From Rhodovibrio salinarum DSM 9154 (GTDB lineage: Bacteria; Pseudomonadota; Alphaproteobacteria; Kiloniellales; Rhodovibrionaceae): a stretch of DNA of 64,000 nucleotides. Position 1 is the first letter of the stretch, and every line of letters starts with the position of its first letter. The translations under genes and the position numbers were made by a program. Shown piece after piece: positions 8,907 through 20,391 of the stretch. The notes beneath the pieces are model-generated. The model saw only the letters and a list, made by a program, of their open reading frames with translations. It had not been told where the DNA came from and ran no database searches. The stretch is from contig NZ_KI911559.1 of the NCBI RefSeq assembly GCF_000515255.1, positions 1,401,548 through 1,465,547 on the forward strand. Direction: 5' to 3'.

Positions 8907-8938
8907 AAGCCGGTTCTCCGAGGGGAGCCGGCTTTTTT
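8907..8938 (+). terminator. Rho-independent terminator of tRNA-Pro
   Basis: The stem AAGCCGG...CCGGCTT, extended by an imperfect TTCTCC/GGAG region, is followed by six T residues (8933-8938). It begins 22 nt after the CCA end of tRNA-Pro. Confidence 0.9.
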
Positions 8939-9014
8939 GCGTTGTGCCATTGCCTGCCCGGTTGCCGAGCCCTTAGCGTCGCGCTGCGAAGTTATACGTG
9001 GAATGGAGGTTTGG

Positions 9015-10202
9015 ATGGCCGGGCGGGGCGCTGCGATTCCGCGGTATCGCCGGTATAGCGGGCCGGCGGTGCTGTCGCAGGGGTTCCGGCCGTTTTTCCT
9101 GGGCGCCGGCGTTTGGGCGGTCGCCGGGATGCTGCTGTGGTCGGGCGTATTGCTTGAGGGCGTGCCGCTGCCCACCGCGTTCCGGCCCGCGGTTTGGCAC
9201 GCGCACGCCATGCTGTTCGGCTTCGTCGGCGCGGCGATGGCCGGGTTCCTGGCGACCGCGGTGCCGAACTGGACCGGCCGGATGCCGATCCAGGGCGCGC
9301 CCCTTGCCATGCTCGCCGGTCTTTGGGCATTGGGACGGCTCGCCTGTGCCACCTCCGGCGTGATCGGCGCGCCGGCGGCGATGATCCTCGATCTGTTGTT
9401 CTTCCTGGCCTTGCCGGCCGCGCTCGCGCGCGAGGTTGTGGCCGGGCGGAACTGGCGCAACCTGCCGGTCGTGGGGGCGACGCTCGTGGTCGCGGGCGCC
9501 AATGCGCTTGTGCACCTGGACCCGGTCGCCGGCGTCGACTCCGGCTATGGCCTGCGGCTGGCGATCGGGGCGTTCGCGTTCCTGATCGCGCTGGTCGGTG
9601 GGCGGATCGTGCCGTCGTTTACCCGCAACTGGCTCGCTAAGCGGGATGGCAGGCACCGCCCGGCCTCCGCCAATCGGGCGGATCGGGCGGTGGTTGCGCT
9701 GACCGGTCTTGCGGCGGCAGCCTGGACGGGGTGGCCGGACCATGCGGTCACGGGCGTGTTGTCGGGCGGGGCCGCGCTCGCCAACGCCTGGCGGCTGAGC
9801 CGCTGGCAGGGGCACCGGACCTGGCGCGAGCCACTGCTGCTCGTGCTGCACGTCGGTTACGCCTGGCTGGCGGTCGGGTTCGGATTGCTCGCGCTCGCCG
9901 CGCTGAGCGATGCGGTGGCGCAGACGACGGCGTTGCACGCGCTGACCGCCGGGGCGATGGGGACCATGCCCGCCGCCGTGATGACCCGCGCGACGCTGGG
10001 ACACACGGGCCGCGCGCTCACCGGGGGGGCAGGGTCGGCCGCGCTGTTCGCGCTGGTGGCGCTTGCCGCCGCGTTGCGTCTCGCGGCCCCGATGTCGGGT
10101 GGGGGATACCTGAGCTTGCTCGGCGCCAGCGCACTTGCCTGGATCGCCGGCTTTGGACTGTACGTGGCGCTCTACGGCCCCCTGCAGATGCGGCCGCGAT
10201 GA
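9015..10202 (+). CDS. NnrS family membrane protein
   Basis: A polytopic inner-membrane protein of 395 residues with about twelve hydrophobic helices. The family hallmark is the early SQGFRPFFLGAGVWA and VWHAHAMLFGFVGAAMAGFLATAVPNW segments, with His residues thought to bind haem or copper. NnrS proteins are linked to nitric oxide metabolism and NO-stress tolerance. The ATG at 9015 is chosen because GGAGG (9005-9009) lies five bases upstream; an ATG at 9003 is also in frame. No nitrite or nitric oxide reductase gene is nearby, and the gene stands alone, convergent with ispB 13 bp away. Function beyond the family name is not established here. Confidence 0.9.
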   Translation: MAGRGAAIPRYRRYSGPAVLSQGFRPFFLGAGVWAVAGMLLWSGVLLEGVPLPTAFRPAVWHAHAMLFGFVGAAMAGFLATAVPNWTGRMPIQGAPLAMLAGLWALGRLACATSGVIGAPAAMILDLLFFLALPAALAREVVAGRNWRNLPVVGATLVVAGANALVHLDPVAGVDSGYGLRLAIGAFAFLIALVGGRIVPSFTRNWLAKRDGRHRPASANRADRAVVALTGLAAAAWTGWPDHAVTGVLSGGAALANAWRLSRWQGHRTWREPLLLVLHVGYAWLAVGFGLLALAALSDAVAQTTALHALTAGAMGTMPAAVMTRATLGHTGRALTGGAGSAALFALVALAAALRLAAPMSGGGYLSLLGASALAWIAGFGLYVALYGPLQMRPR

Positions 10203-10215
10203 TAGGGGGGGATGC

Positions 10216-11280
10216 CTAGTAGGCCCGCTCGATCGAGAAGTCGAGCGCGTCGATCAGGGCCTGCTTGATCTCGCCGTCGGGGAAGACGTCCATCGCGGTG
10301 CGGGCGTTGCGGCCATAGGCGCGGGCGCGTTCCAGGCTGTCATTCAGGCAGTCGTGCTTCTGCAGGAGCTGCATGGCGTGGGGCAGGTCGCCCTCGCGCT
10401 GGTCCATCTCCTCCAGGCAGCGCCGCCAGAACGCCTTTTCGTCCGCGTCCGCGCGCTCGAAGGCGAGCACGACGGGCAGGGTGATCTTCCCCTCGCGGAA
10501 GTCGTCACCGACCGTCTTGCCAAGCGCTTCCTGCTTGGCGGAGTAGTCGAGCACGTCATCGACCAGCTGGAACGCCATGCCCAGGCCGGTGCCGAAGCTG
10601 CGCAGGGCCTGCTCTTCGTCCGCCGAGCGCTCCGCCATCACCGCGCCGATCTGGCAGGCGGCGGCGAACAGCGCGGCCGTCTTGCCCTCGATCACCTCAA
10701 GGTAGGCCTGCTCGTTGGTGTCGGTGTCGTTGGTGGTGATCAGCTGGTGAACCTCGCCCTCGGAGATGATCGCGGAGGCGTTGGACAGGATCTCCAGCGT
10801 GCGCATCGAGCCGTCGGCGACCATCAGCTGAAAGGCGCGGGAGAACAGGAAGTCACCGACCAGCACACTGGCCTGATTGCCCCACAGCGAGTTGGCGGTG
10901 TCCAGCCCGCGGCGCAGTTCGCTCTCGTCGACCACGTCGTCGTGCAGCAGGGTCGCGGTGTGGATGAACTCCACGCTGGCAGCCAGGCCGATGTGCCGGC
11001 GGCCCTGGTAGCCGCACATCCGCGCGCTGGCGAGGGTCAGCAGCGGGCGCAGGCGCTTGCCGCCGGCGGCGATGATGTGGCCGGCGAGTTGTGGGATCAG
11101 CGCCACGGGCGACTGCATATGCTCGCGAATCACCGCGTTGACGGCCTGCAGGTCCTCCGCGCACAGCTGTTGCAGCGGCGCGATCCCCTGCTTGGCGTCG
11201 CCCTTGTCGCTGCCCTTATCGCTGTCTGTGCCCGGTGTATTGCCCGGGGCCTGCTTGTTCGCGTCGGGGGCCACGGCCAC
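10216..11280 (-). CDS. ispB: Polyprenyl (octaprenyl/decaprenyl) diphosphate synthase
   Basis: Trans-isoprenyl diphosphate synthase that builds the C40-C50 side chain of ubiquinone; 354 residues from the chosen start. The first Asp-rich motif is in LLHDDVVDES and the second in LVDDVLDYS. GGKRLRPLLTLA, GNQASVLVGDFLFSRAF and KTAALFAAACQIGA are typical of the family. The frame is open to 11418, but the GTG at 11280 has GAGGAG seven bases upstream and gives a normal length, whereas the upstream extension overlaps a pair of palindromes that look regulatory. The N-terminal 25 residues are low-complexity (DSDKGSDKGDAK). The product chain length cannot be read from sequence. Confidence 0.93.
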   Translation of the reverse strand: MAVAPDANKQAPGNTPGTDSDKGSDKGDAKQGIAPLQQLCAEDLQAVNAVIREHMQSPVALIPQLAGHIIAAGGKRLRPLLTLASARMCGYQGRRHIGLAASVEFIHTATLLHDDVVDESELRRGLDTANSLWGNQASVLVGDFLFSRAFQLMVADGSMRTLEILSNASAIISEGEVHQLITTNDTDTNEQAYLEVIEGKTAALFAAACQIGAVMAERSADEEQALRSFGTGLGMAFQLVDDVLDYSAKQEALGKTVGDDFREGKITLPVVLAFERADADEKAFWRRCLEEMDQREGDLPHAMQLLQKHDCLNDSLERARAYGRNARTAMDVFPDGEIKQALIDALDFSIERAY

Positions 11281-11339
11281 GTCCCGGCTCCTCGCCCGTC
11301 TTTTGTCGGATCGGTGTCGATTTATCTGGTTTGTCAGCT

Positions 11340-11374
11340 TGCGGTATGCCGCACTACGTCTGCGGTACGCCGCA
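11340..11374. promoter_or_regulatory. Twin 14-bp palindromes upstream of ispB
   Basis: Two perfect or near-identical palindromes, TGCGGTATGCCGCA (11340-11353) and TGCGGTACGCCGCA (11361-11374), lie 21 bp centre to centre, which is two helical turns. They sit 60 bp upstream of the ispB start and about 107 bp upstream of the divergent DUF2007 gene. The arrangement is typical of a cooperative dimer-binding operator. No cognate regulator is encoded next to it. Confidence 0.55.
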
Positions 11375-11480
11375 TTGGGGCGGGAGCATAGAGGGCATTC
11401 AAAGGGGGTCAAGGGCACCGCCGCTGTGCCAAACCCCCGCAGGGACCGCCAGAGCGTGGCGGCAGGGGACGAGAAGAAGC

Positions 11481-11699
11481 ATGCGCGAACTGCTGCGCAC
11501 CAACGATCCCGTGAAGCTTTCCTGGATCCAGGCGTTGCTGGCCGATGCCGGGATCGAGGCGGTGGTGCTGGACACCCATACCTCGATCGTCGAGGGGTCG
11601 ATCGGCGCGATCCCGCGCCGGCTGTGCGTCCTGGCGGAAGATCTGGAGCGCGCGCGGCGGGTGCTGGAGGATGCGGGCGAGGGCTACAGCGAATGGTGA
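11481..11699 (+). CDS. DUF2007 domain small protein
   Basis: A 72-residue cytoplasmic protein. The sequence MRELLRTNDPVKLSWIQALL, followed by the GIEAVVLDTHTSIVEGSIG core and an RLCVLAEDLERARRVLED segment, is the DUF2007 (putative signal-transducing) domain, which has a GlnB-like ferredoxin fold in solved relatives. A GAGAAGAAG stretch immediately precedes the ATG. Its stop overlaps the start of the methyltransferase gene (ATGGTGA), so the two are translationally coupled. DUF2007 next to a TrmN6-like gene and divergent from ispB is a recurrent alphaproteobacterial arrangement in my recollection. The molecular role is unknown. Confidence 0.88.
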   Translation: MRELLRTNDPVKLSWIQALLADAGIEAVVLDTHTSIVEGSIGAIPRRLCVLAEDLERARRVLEDAGEGYSEW

Positions 11700-12475
11700 G
11701 GCCAGCCGATCCGGAAGCGGAGTCTACGGGGAGCGACGATCTGGCGGTGACGCACGACCGCCTGCTGGGGGGGCGGGTCGCGCTGGCCCAGCCGATGCAT
11801 GGCTATCGGGCCGCCCTCGATCCGGTGCTGCTGGCCGCCGCGGTGCCGCTGCGGGGCGGCGAGCGGGCGCTGGAACTCGGCTGCGGCGCCGGGGCGGCGG
11901 CGCTGTGCCTGCTGGCGCGCGTGCCGGAGGGGCGGGTGAGCGGTCTGGAGGCGCAGCCCGCCTTGGTTCGCCTGGCCCGGTCTAACGCGGCGACAAACGA
12001 CGTGGGCGATCGTTTCGAGGTATACGCGGGCGACCTGCTCGACCCGCCGTCGGACGTGGCGTCGGGCGCCTTCGACCATGCGTTCGCGAATCCGCCCTAC
12101 CTGGCGGCCGGCACGGCGGATGCGCCGAGCGATCCGCTGCGCGCGGCGGCGAACGTCGAGGGCGCGGCGCGCCTGCCCGATTGGATCTCGGCGCTGGCGC
12201 GGGCAACACGGCGTGGCGGGACCGTTACGGTCATCCACCGCGCCGATCGCCTGCCTGAACTGTTGAGCGAGATGGGGCGGGTTGCTGGCGCGCTGGTCGT
12301 CTGTCCGCTTTGGCCCGCGGCCGGCAAGCCGGCCAAGCGCGTGCTGGTGCAGGGGCGTGTCGGCGTTGGCGGTCCGGCGACGCTCGCGACCGGCCTGACC
12401 CTGCATAGCGATGGCGGTTTTACCTTGGAAGCGCGCGCGATCCTGGAGGACGTTGTCCCGCTGAAGCTGCGATAG
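11693..12475 (+). CDS. TrmN6-like tRNA1(Val) adenine-N6 methyltransferase
   Basis: A SAM-dependent class I methyltransferase of 260 residues. Motif I is ALELGCGAGAAAL (about residues 60-72), an acidic post-I residue follows in VSGLEAQPALVRLA, and the catalytic motif IV is FANPPYLAAG, the N-P-P-Y signature of exocyclic-amine adenine methyltransferases such as YfiC/TrmN6. The ATG at 11693 overlaps the DUF2007 stop codon (coupled translation). Likely target is A37 of tRNA-Val, inferred from family; the exact RNA cannot be told apart from related N6-adenine enzymes by inspection. It is the last gene of this small operon. Confidence 0.85.
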   Translation: MVRPADPEAESTGSDDLAVTHDRLLGGRVALAQPMHGYRAALDPVLLAAAVPLRGGERALELGCGAGAAALCLLARVPEGRVSGLEAQPALVRLARSNAATNDVGDRFEVYAGDLLDPPSDVASGAFDHAFANPPYLAAGTADAPSDPLRAAANVEGAARLPDWISALARATRRGGTVTVIHRADRLPELLSEMGRVAGALVVCPLWPAAGKPAKRVLVQGRVGVGGPATLATGLTLHSDGGFTLEARAILEDVVPLKLR

Positions 12476-12585
12476 GGTGTCCAGCGTGAAAGTCCCCTAT
12501 CGAATTTTCGCGTTTTAGCCCCAGGTGCGTGCAGGCCTGTAACCCATCCTTGGCAAACACCCGAACTCGGGGTCATTTAGCCACC

Positions 12586-13458
12586 ATGATATATAAGCTC
12601 ATCTCTCGGATTCCCGGCCTTAGACGCTTTTCCAAGAACAAGCCCGTGGTGCCCGTTCTGCGCCTCAACGGCGCGATCGGGCAGGGCGGGGCGCTGCGCT
12701 CGGGCCTGACCGCCAGCGCGCTGGCGGAGCCGATTCGCCGGGCGTTCTCCACCTCCGGCGCCAAGGCGGTGGCGCTCGCGGTCAATTCGCCGGGCGGTTC
12801 GCCCGTGCAGTCCGAGTTGATCGCCAGCCGGATTCGCCAGCACGCCGAGGAGAAGGACCTCAAGGTCTACGTTTTCTGCGAGGACGTCGCGGCCTCGGGC
12901 GGCTATTGGCTCGCGTGCGCGGGCGACGAGATCTATGCCTCGAAGGCTTCGATCGTGGGCTCGATCGGTGTGGTCGCGGCCGGCTTTGGCTTCCAGGACC
13001 TGATTCAGCGCTACGGCGTGGAGCGCCGGGTGCATACCAGTGGCGAGAAGAAGGTGATCCTCGACCCCTTCCAGAAAGAGGACCCGGACGAGGTCGCACG
13101 GCTCAAGGAGATCCAGGCGGAGATCCACGAACACTTTAAGGCGATGGTGCGCGACCGCCGCCAGGGCAAGCTGAACGCCGAGGAATCCGAACTCTTTTCC
13201 GGCGCGTTCTGGACCGGACAGGAAGCCTACAAGCTGGGCCTGATCGACGGCCTCGGCGAGCTGCGCCAGACGTTGCGGGGCGTGTTCGGCGAGAAGGTGC
13301 GGCTGCCGCTGGTCGAACCGAAGCAGTCCTGGCTCAAGCGCAAGTTCGGCGGCGCTTCCCTGAGTACCTTTTTCGACGGGGCTGGCGACGGCAGTTGGGC
13401 CGGCGATCTCCTGTCCGCGGCGGAAGAACGCGCGCTCTGGTCGCGCTATGGGTTGTAA
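12586..13458 (+). CDS. S49 family peptidase (SppA/SohB-like)
   Basis: A 290-residue protein related to signal peptide peptidase. The core carries the nucleophile region EDVAASGGYWLACAGDEIY and the segment SKASIVGSIGVVAAGFGFQDLI, matching the catalytic Ser and Lys of the short, single-domain S49 enzymes. The N-terminus (MIYKLISRIPGLRRF) is amphipathic rather than a clear transmembrane helix, unlike E. coli SohB, so membrane association is uncertain. The start at ATG 12586 has no good Shine-Dalgarno, but the upstream extension is unlike the family. It stands alone between the methyltransferase gene and a zinc-ribbon gene. Confidence 0.88.
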   Translation: MIYKLISRIPGLRRFSKNKPVVPVLRLNGAIGQGGALRSGLTASALAEPIRRAFSTSGAKAVALAVNSPGGSPVQSELIASRIRQHAEEKDLKVYVFCEDVAASGGYWLACAGDEIYASKASIVGSIGVVAAGFGFQDLIQRYGVERRVHTSGEKKVILDPFQKEDPDEVARLKEIQAEIHEHFKAMVRDRRQGKLNAEESELFSGAFWTGQEAYKLGLIDGLGELRQTLRGVFGEKVRLPLVEPKQSWLKRKFGGASLSTFFDGAGDGSWAGDLLSAAEERALWSRYGL

Positions 13459-13637
13459 GCCCTTCTCCGGGGGCGTGGCGGCGGGCTGACGCGCGGGTTT
13501 CAGCTATCAGGGGCGTTTTGCCGCAGGGTGCGGGCGCCCCAAGCTTCTCCCGACCGCTCACATCCCTTGGATGCGTGGCAGCCCTAGTGGGGTGCCACCG
13601 GCTTGACCAGCCCAAGGCGTCCGGGCCAAATGCGGGC

Positions 13638-13901
13638 ATGTTCTCCTTTTCGAAACTGCTCGTTCTGGCTGCGGTGATCGCGGCCGTCTGGTTCGGCTTC
13701 AAGTACGTCGCGCGCCTGCAGTACCAGCGCGAGAAGGCCGCGGAGGCGCGCGACCGCGTCGAACGCCGGCGCGACGGCGAGCCGGTGAACGCCCGGAAAG
13801 GCCGCGAGAAGGCGCAGGACATGGTCCAGTGCCCGGCCTGCATGGCCTACGTCGCGCCCAAGGGCGCGCGTAACTGCGGCCGTCCGGACTGTCCGTATTA
13901 G
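13638..13901 (+). CDS. Membrane-anchored small zinc-ribbon protein
   Basis: An 87-residue protein. An N-terminal helix (FSKLLVLAAVIAAVWFGFKYV, about residues 3-23, with the long part hydrophobic) anchors it in the membrane. A charged, Arg/Glu-rich linker (about 28-60) follows. The C-terminus has C-x2-C, then C and a final C (CPACMAYV...NCGRPDCPY), a treble Cys-pair arrangement suggesting a bound zinc. No known name applies; similar short proteins are common in alphaproteobacteria. The ATG at 13638 is chosen because it starts directly before the helix. Function unknown. Confidence 0.75.
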   Translation: MFSFSKLLVLAAVIAAVWFGFKYVARLQYQREKAAEARDRVERRRDGEPVNARKGREKAQDMVQCPACMAYVAPKGARNCGRPDCPY

Positions 13902-14117
13902 CGACGGTCGCCCTCTCCCCTTCCTCTCAAGTGCGAGGCGCCCAAGCGGCCGTTTTCGCCAGCCATCAGCGGGACGCAAAGCTACGGAGGTACGGCGTTG
14001 ATTCGCCGTATCGTCGCGGCTAAGGTCCGCGCCGTTCCCGCAGTGCACCACAACCGGCGGCAGCCCCGCGACCGGCGGGCGCTCAAGGCCCCGGCGAACC
14101 GCTAGGCAGACGACGCG

Positions 14118-15065
14118 ATGCCCACCGAGGCCCGCAGCCAAGGCCGCGACACCCAACACCACGACCCCGAAACCTGTTTCCAGCGCCTGCTGCTGAAGCT
14201 CCAGACCTACTGGGCGGAGCGCGGCTGCGTGCTGCTGCAGCCCTACGACATGGAGGTCGGCGCGGGGACCTTCCACCCGGCGACCACTCTGCGTTCGCTT
14301 GGGCCGGAGACCTGGAACTGCGCCTATGTCCAGCCTTCGCGTCGGCCGACCGACGGGCGGTATGGCGAGAACCCCAACCGGGTGCAGCACTATTATCAGT
14401 TTCAGGTGCTGATGAAGCCCTCGCCGAAAGACAGCCAGGAACTCTACCTCGGCTCGCTGCGCGCGATCGGGATCGATACGCGCGCCCACGACATCCGCTT
14501 CGTGGAGGACGACTGGGAAAGCCCGACGCTGGGCGCCTGGGGCCTCGGCTGGGAGGTCTGGTGCGATGGCATGGAGGTCAGTCAGTTCACCTACTTCCAG
14601 CAGGTCGGCGGGATCGACTGCGATCCCGTGTCGCTGGAGCTGACCTACGGGCTGGAGCGCCTGGCGATGTACGTCCAGGGCGTGGAGAACATCTTCGACC
14701 TGGACTGGGACGGCGTGCCCAAGGACCAGGGCGGCAAGACCTACGCCGACGTCTTCCTGCAGAACGAGCGCGAATTCTCCGCCTACAACTTCGAGGAAGC
14801 GGATACCGAGGTGCTGTTCCGCCACTTCCAGGACGCGGAGAACGCCTGCAATCATCTGCTACGCCGCGATCCGCCGCTGTCCCTACCGGCTTACGACCAG
14901 TGCATGAAGGCGAGCCACCTGTTCAATCTGCTGGACGCCCGCGGCGTGATCTCGGTAACCGAGCGGGCCAGCTACATCGGCCGGGTGCGCGCGCTGGCGA
15001 AGGGCTGCTGCGAGGCGTGGCTGGCCAGCCGAACCCAGACGACCGACGCCGGGGAGGCGGCCTGA
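14118..15065 (+). CDS. glyQ: Glycyl-tRNA synthetase alpha subunit
   Basis: Catalytic subunit of the bacterial alpha2-beta2 glycyl-tRNA synthetase, 315 residues, which charges tRNA-Gly. Recognisable segments are [33 protein letters not shown] in parts, [22 protein letters not shown] (class II motif 2 region) and [20 protein letters not shown]. The C-terminal helices end in [20 protein letters not shown]. It overlaps glyS by one base pair of the TGATG junction. The 216-bp upstream region contains a GGGACGCAAAGC sequence that recalls the core of the c-di-GMP-I riboswitch; this is discussed under findings and not asserted. Confidence 0.97.
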   Translation: MPTEARSQGRDTQHHDPETCFQRLLLKLQTYWAERGCVLLQPYDMEVGAGTFHPATTLRSLGPETWNCAYVQPSRRPTDGRYGENPNRVQHYYQFQVLMKPSPKDSQELYLGSLRAIGIDTRAHDIRFVEDDWESPTLGAWGLGWEVWCDGMEVSQFTYFQQVGGIDCDPVSLELTYGLERLAMYVQGVENIFDLDWDGVPKDQGGKTYADVFLQNEREFSAYNFEEADTEVLFRHFQDAENACNHLLRRDPPLSLPAYDQCMKASHLFNLLDARGVISVTERASYIGRVRALAKGCCEAWLASRTQTTDAGEAA

Positions 15066-17170
15066 TGCCCCAGTTCCTGCTTGAGCTGCGCAGCGAGGAA
15101 ATCCCCGCGCGCATGCAGGCCAAGGCGTGCGCCGATCTGAAGAAGCTGGCCCAGCAGAAGCTGGAGGTCGCGAGCCTGAGCTACGAAGGGCTTGAGGGCT
15201 TCGTCTCCCCTCGCCGGCTTGCGCTTCTGGTCGATGGGTTGCCGGAGAAGCAGCCGGACACGCGCGAGGAGAAGAAGGGCCCCAAGGTCGACGCCCCGCA
15301 GAAGGCGGTCGACGGCTTCCTGCGCTCGGTCGGCTTGAACTCGATCGAGGAGGCGGAGCAGCGCGAGACCGAAAAGGGTACCTTCCTGTTTCACGTCCGC
15401 GAGATCGCCGGCCGGCCGACCCGCGAGGTGTTGGCCGACATGGCGGCGGAGCTGCCGCTGGAACTGCCTTGGCCGAAGTCGATGCGCTGGTCGGAGACGA
15501 GCGCGCGCTACGTTCGCCCGCTGCATGGCATTCTGGCCCTCTTTGGTGGCGAGCCGGTGCCGGGCCGCCTCGACCTCGGACGCGGCGAAGCGCTCGAGTT
15601 CACGACCGAAACGCGCGGCCATCCCTTCACGGCGCCGGAAGCCTTCGCGGTCGCGGACTTCGAGGACTACCGCGCCAAGCTGAAGCAGGCCGGGGTCGTG
15701 CTGTCGCGCGATGCCCGCCGCGAACGCATCCGCACGGAGGCTGAACGTGTCGCCGCGGCGGAAGGGCTGCGGCTGCGCCCCGACGACGGTCTCTTGGATG
15801 AGAACGCCGGCCTGACCGAGTGGCCGGAGGTGCTGCTGGGGCGGATCGAGGACCGCTTCATGGCGCTGCCGCCGGAGGTGCTGCAGGTCTCCATGCGCAC
15901 CCACCAGAAGTATTTCGCCACCGAGACTGAATGCGGCCGGCTCGCCAACCGCTTCATCGTGGTCACCAACATTAAGACGCCGGACAACGGGGCCGCGATC
16001 GTCGCCGGCAACGAGCGGGTGCTGCGCGCGCGCCTGGCGGATGCCGAGTTCTTCTGGCAGACCGACCGCCAGCAGCCGCTGCGCGACCGGGTGGCGCAAC
16101 TGCACGAGGTGGTTTTCCAGGAGAAGCTGGGTACGCTGCACGACAAGGTCGAGCGGATGCAGACGCTGGCCGCCACGTTGGCCGGGCCGGTCGGCGCGGA
16201 TCGGGACAAGGCGCGCTCCGCCGCCTACCTCGCCAAGGCGGACCTCGTCACCGGCATGGTCGACGAGTTCCCCGAGCTGCAGGGCCTGATGGGCAGCTAC
16301 TACGCTGAAGCCGACGGCGAGGCGCCGGAAGTCGTGCGCGCGGTTGGCGAGCACTATTCGCCACTGGGCCCGAGCGACGACTGCCCGAGCGCGCCCGAAA
16401 GCGTGGCCGTGGCGCTCGCCGACAAGCTGGACACGCTGACCGGCTTCTTCGCGATCGGCGAGAAACCGACCGGCTCCAAGGACCCCTACGCCCTGCGCCG
16501 TGCGGCGCTGGGCGTGGTGCGGCTGATCACGGATAACGGCCTGCGCGTGGGCCTGCGCGGCGCGCTTATCGAGGCGCACGGCCTGCTGCCGGAGGCGGTG
16601 CGCAAGGCCGCCAATGCCGGGACGGTCGCGGACGAAGTTCTCGCTTTCCTGACCGACCGCCTGAAGGTGGTGCTGCGCGATCGCGGCGTGCGCCACGACC
16701 TGATCGCGGCCGTGTTCGCGGTCGAGCGGCCCGAGGGCGGGCCGGAGGACGATCTGGTCCGGCTGCTGGCGCGGGTGGACGCGCTGGAAGGCTTTTTGCG
16801 TTCCGACGACGGCGCCAACCTGCTGATCGCGTATCGCCGCGCGGCCAATATCGTCCGGATCGAGGAGAAGAAGGACAAGCAGGTCTACGACACCGACGTT
16901 GCCGAGGACGCGTTGAGCGAGACGGCGGAGGCCAACCTGTTCCGCGCGCTCGATACCGCGGCGCGGCAGGCGAACGGTGCGTTGGCGCAAGAAGACTTCC
17001 AAGCCGCGATGCAGGCATTGGCAGAGCTGCGGGCGCCGGTCGACGCCTTCTTCGAGGACGTGACCGTCAACGCTCAGGATCCAACGCTCCGCGCCAACCG
17101 TTTACGCCTGCTGAAGCGGATCGGCACGACCTTGGCCCAGGTGGCCGACTTCTCGAAAATCGAAGGGTAG
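15065..17170 (+). CDS. glyS: Glycyl-tRNA synthetase beta subunit
   Basis: Tetrameric-type GlyRS beta subunit of 701 residues, providing tRNA binding and the C-terminal anticodon domain. It begins [21 protein letters not shown], the normal family start, and contains FVSPRRLALLVDGLPEKQ, LPKSMRW-like LPWPKSMRWSETSARYVRPL, and the HD-like EFPELQGLMGSYYAEADGE segment. The C-terminal half ends with ANRLRLLKRIGTTLAQVADFSKIEG. The ATG at 15065 overlaps the glyQ stop (TGATG), so the subunits are coupled. A gap of only 8 bp leads into ppdK, suggesting one transcript. Confidence 0.97.
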   Translation: MPQFLLELRSEEIPARMQAKACADLKKLAQQKLEVASLSYEGLEGFVSPRRLALLVDGLPEKQPDTREEKKGPKVDAPQKAVDGFLRSVGLNSIEEAEQRETEKGTFLFHVREIAGRPTREVLADMAAELPLELPWPKSMRWSETSARYVRPLHGILALFGGEPVPGRLDLGRGEALEFTTETRGHPFTAPEAFAVADFEDYRAKLKQAGVVLSRDARRERIRTEAERVAAAEGLRLRPDDGLLDENAGLTEWPEVLLGRIEDRFMALPPEVLQVSMRTHQKYFATETECGRLANRFIVVTNIKTPDNGAAIVAGNERVLRARLADAEFFWQTDRQQPLRDRVAQLHEVVFQEKLGTLHDKVERMQTLAATLAGPVGADRDKARSAAYLAKADLVTGMVDEFPELQGLMGSYYAEADGEAPEVVRAVGEHYSPLGPSDDCPSAPESVAVALADKLDTLTGFFAIGEKPTGSKDPYALRRAALGVVRLITDNGLRVGLRGALIEAHGLLPEAVRKAANAGTVADEVLAFLTDRLKVVLRDRGVRHDLIAAVFAVERPEGGPEDDLVRLLARVDALEGFLRSDDGANLLIAYRRAANIVRIEEKKDKQVYDTDVAEDALSETAEANLFRALDTAARQANGALAQEDFQAAMQALAELRAPVDAFFEDVTVNAQDPTLRANRLRLLKRIGTTLAQVADFSKIEG

Positions 17171-17178
17171 GGACGACC

Positions 17179-19839
<2,661 letters not shown>

Positions 19840-19908
19840 GGCAAGGGAGAAGGCTAGCGCCCGGCGGCGCGTGTGGGTCGGTGCGGCCCTGCGCCGCCGG
19901 GCGGCTGT

Positions 19909-20391
19909 TCAGCCAGCAACGCGGGTGTAGAGGTGTGTCTGCCCATCCCGTGTAAAGGCGAGGACATCCTGTACGCCGCCGCCGCGCATGCCGGGAGAAT
20001 CCTGCGGCATGCCCGGCACGGCGATGCCGTGCACGTCCGGGCGCTCGGTCACCAGCTTTTCGATCGCGGGCAAAGGCACGTGCCCCTCGATCACATAGCC
20101 GTCGGCGATCGCGGTGTGGCAGGCGGCAAGCTGGGGCAGCAGGCCGACCTGTTTCTTGATCGACGAGACGTCTTGCAGATTGACGACCTCGACCGTCCAG
20201 CCGCTGGCGCGGAGGTAGTCCACCCACCGCTCGCAACAACCGCACGTCGGGCTCTTGTAGACGCGCATTGTCTTGGCCTCGGCCGCGTGGACGGGACCGA
20301 AGCTCGCCAGAACGCCTGTTGCGGTAATGCCGGCGACCGCCCCCAAGGCAAGCCGGCGTGAAATCGGTTTCCGACCAGCGTCGCGCGCCAT
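19909..20391 (-). CDS. DUF411 metal-binding-like exported protein
   Basis: A 160-residue exported protein of the DUF411 family, members of which are often found with copper or heavy-metal genes. The signal region has a twin Arg (SRRLALGAVAG, residues 11-21) and a hydrophobic core ending in HAAEA, so Tat export is possible. The mature part starts with MRVYKSPTCGCCERWVDYL with Cys50, Cys52 and Cys53, resembling a thioredoxin/glutaredoxin-like redox or metal site. It continues with the family's ACHTAIADGYVIEGHVPLPAI. The ATG at 20391 is preferred over 20403 and 20475: GGAGA lies five bases before it and it gives a compact signal. Function is not established. Confidence 0.88.
   Translation of the reverse strand: MARDAGRKPISRRLALGAVAGITATGVLASFGPVHAAEAKTMRVYKSPTCGCCERWVDYLRASGWTVEVVNLQDVSSIKKQVGLLPQLAACHTAIADGYVIEGHVPLPAIEKLVTERPDVHGIAVPGMPQDSPGMRGGGVQDVLAFTRDGQTHLYTRVAG

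Noticed and set aside
14972-17002. A 676-codon minus-strand frame opposite glyS, and a 675-codon one opposite ppdK
   Set aside because: High-GC DNA leaves long antisense frames open. The translated sequences are low-complexity, show no family features, and the plus-strand genes are unambiguous.
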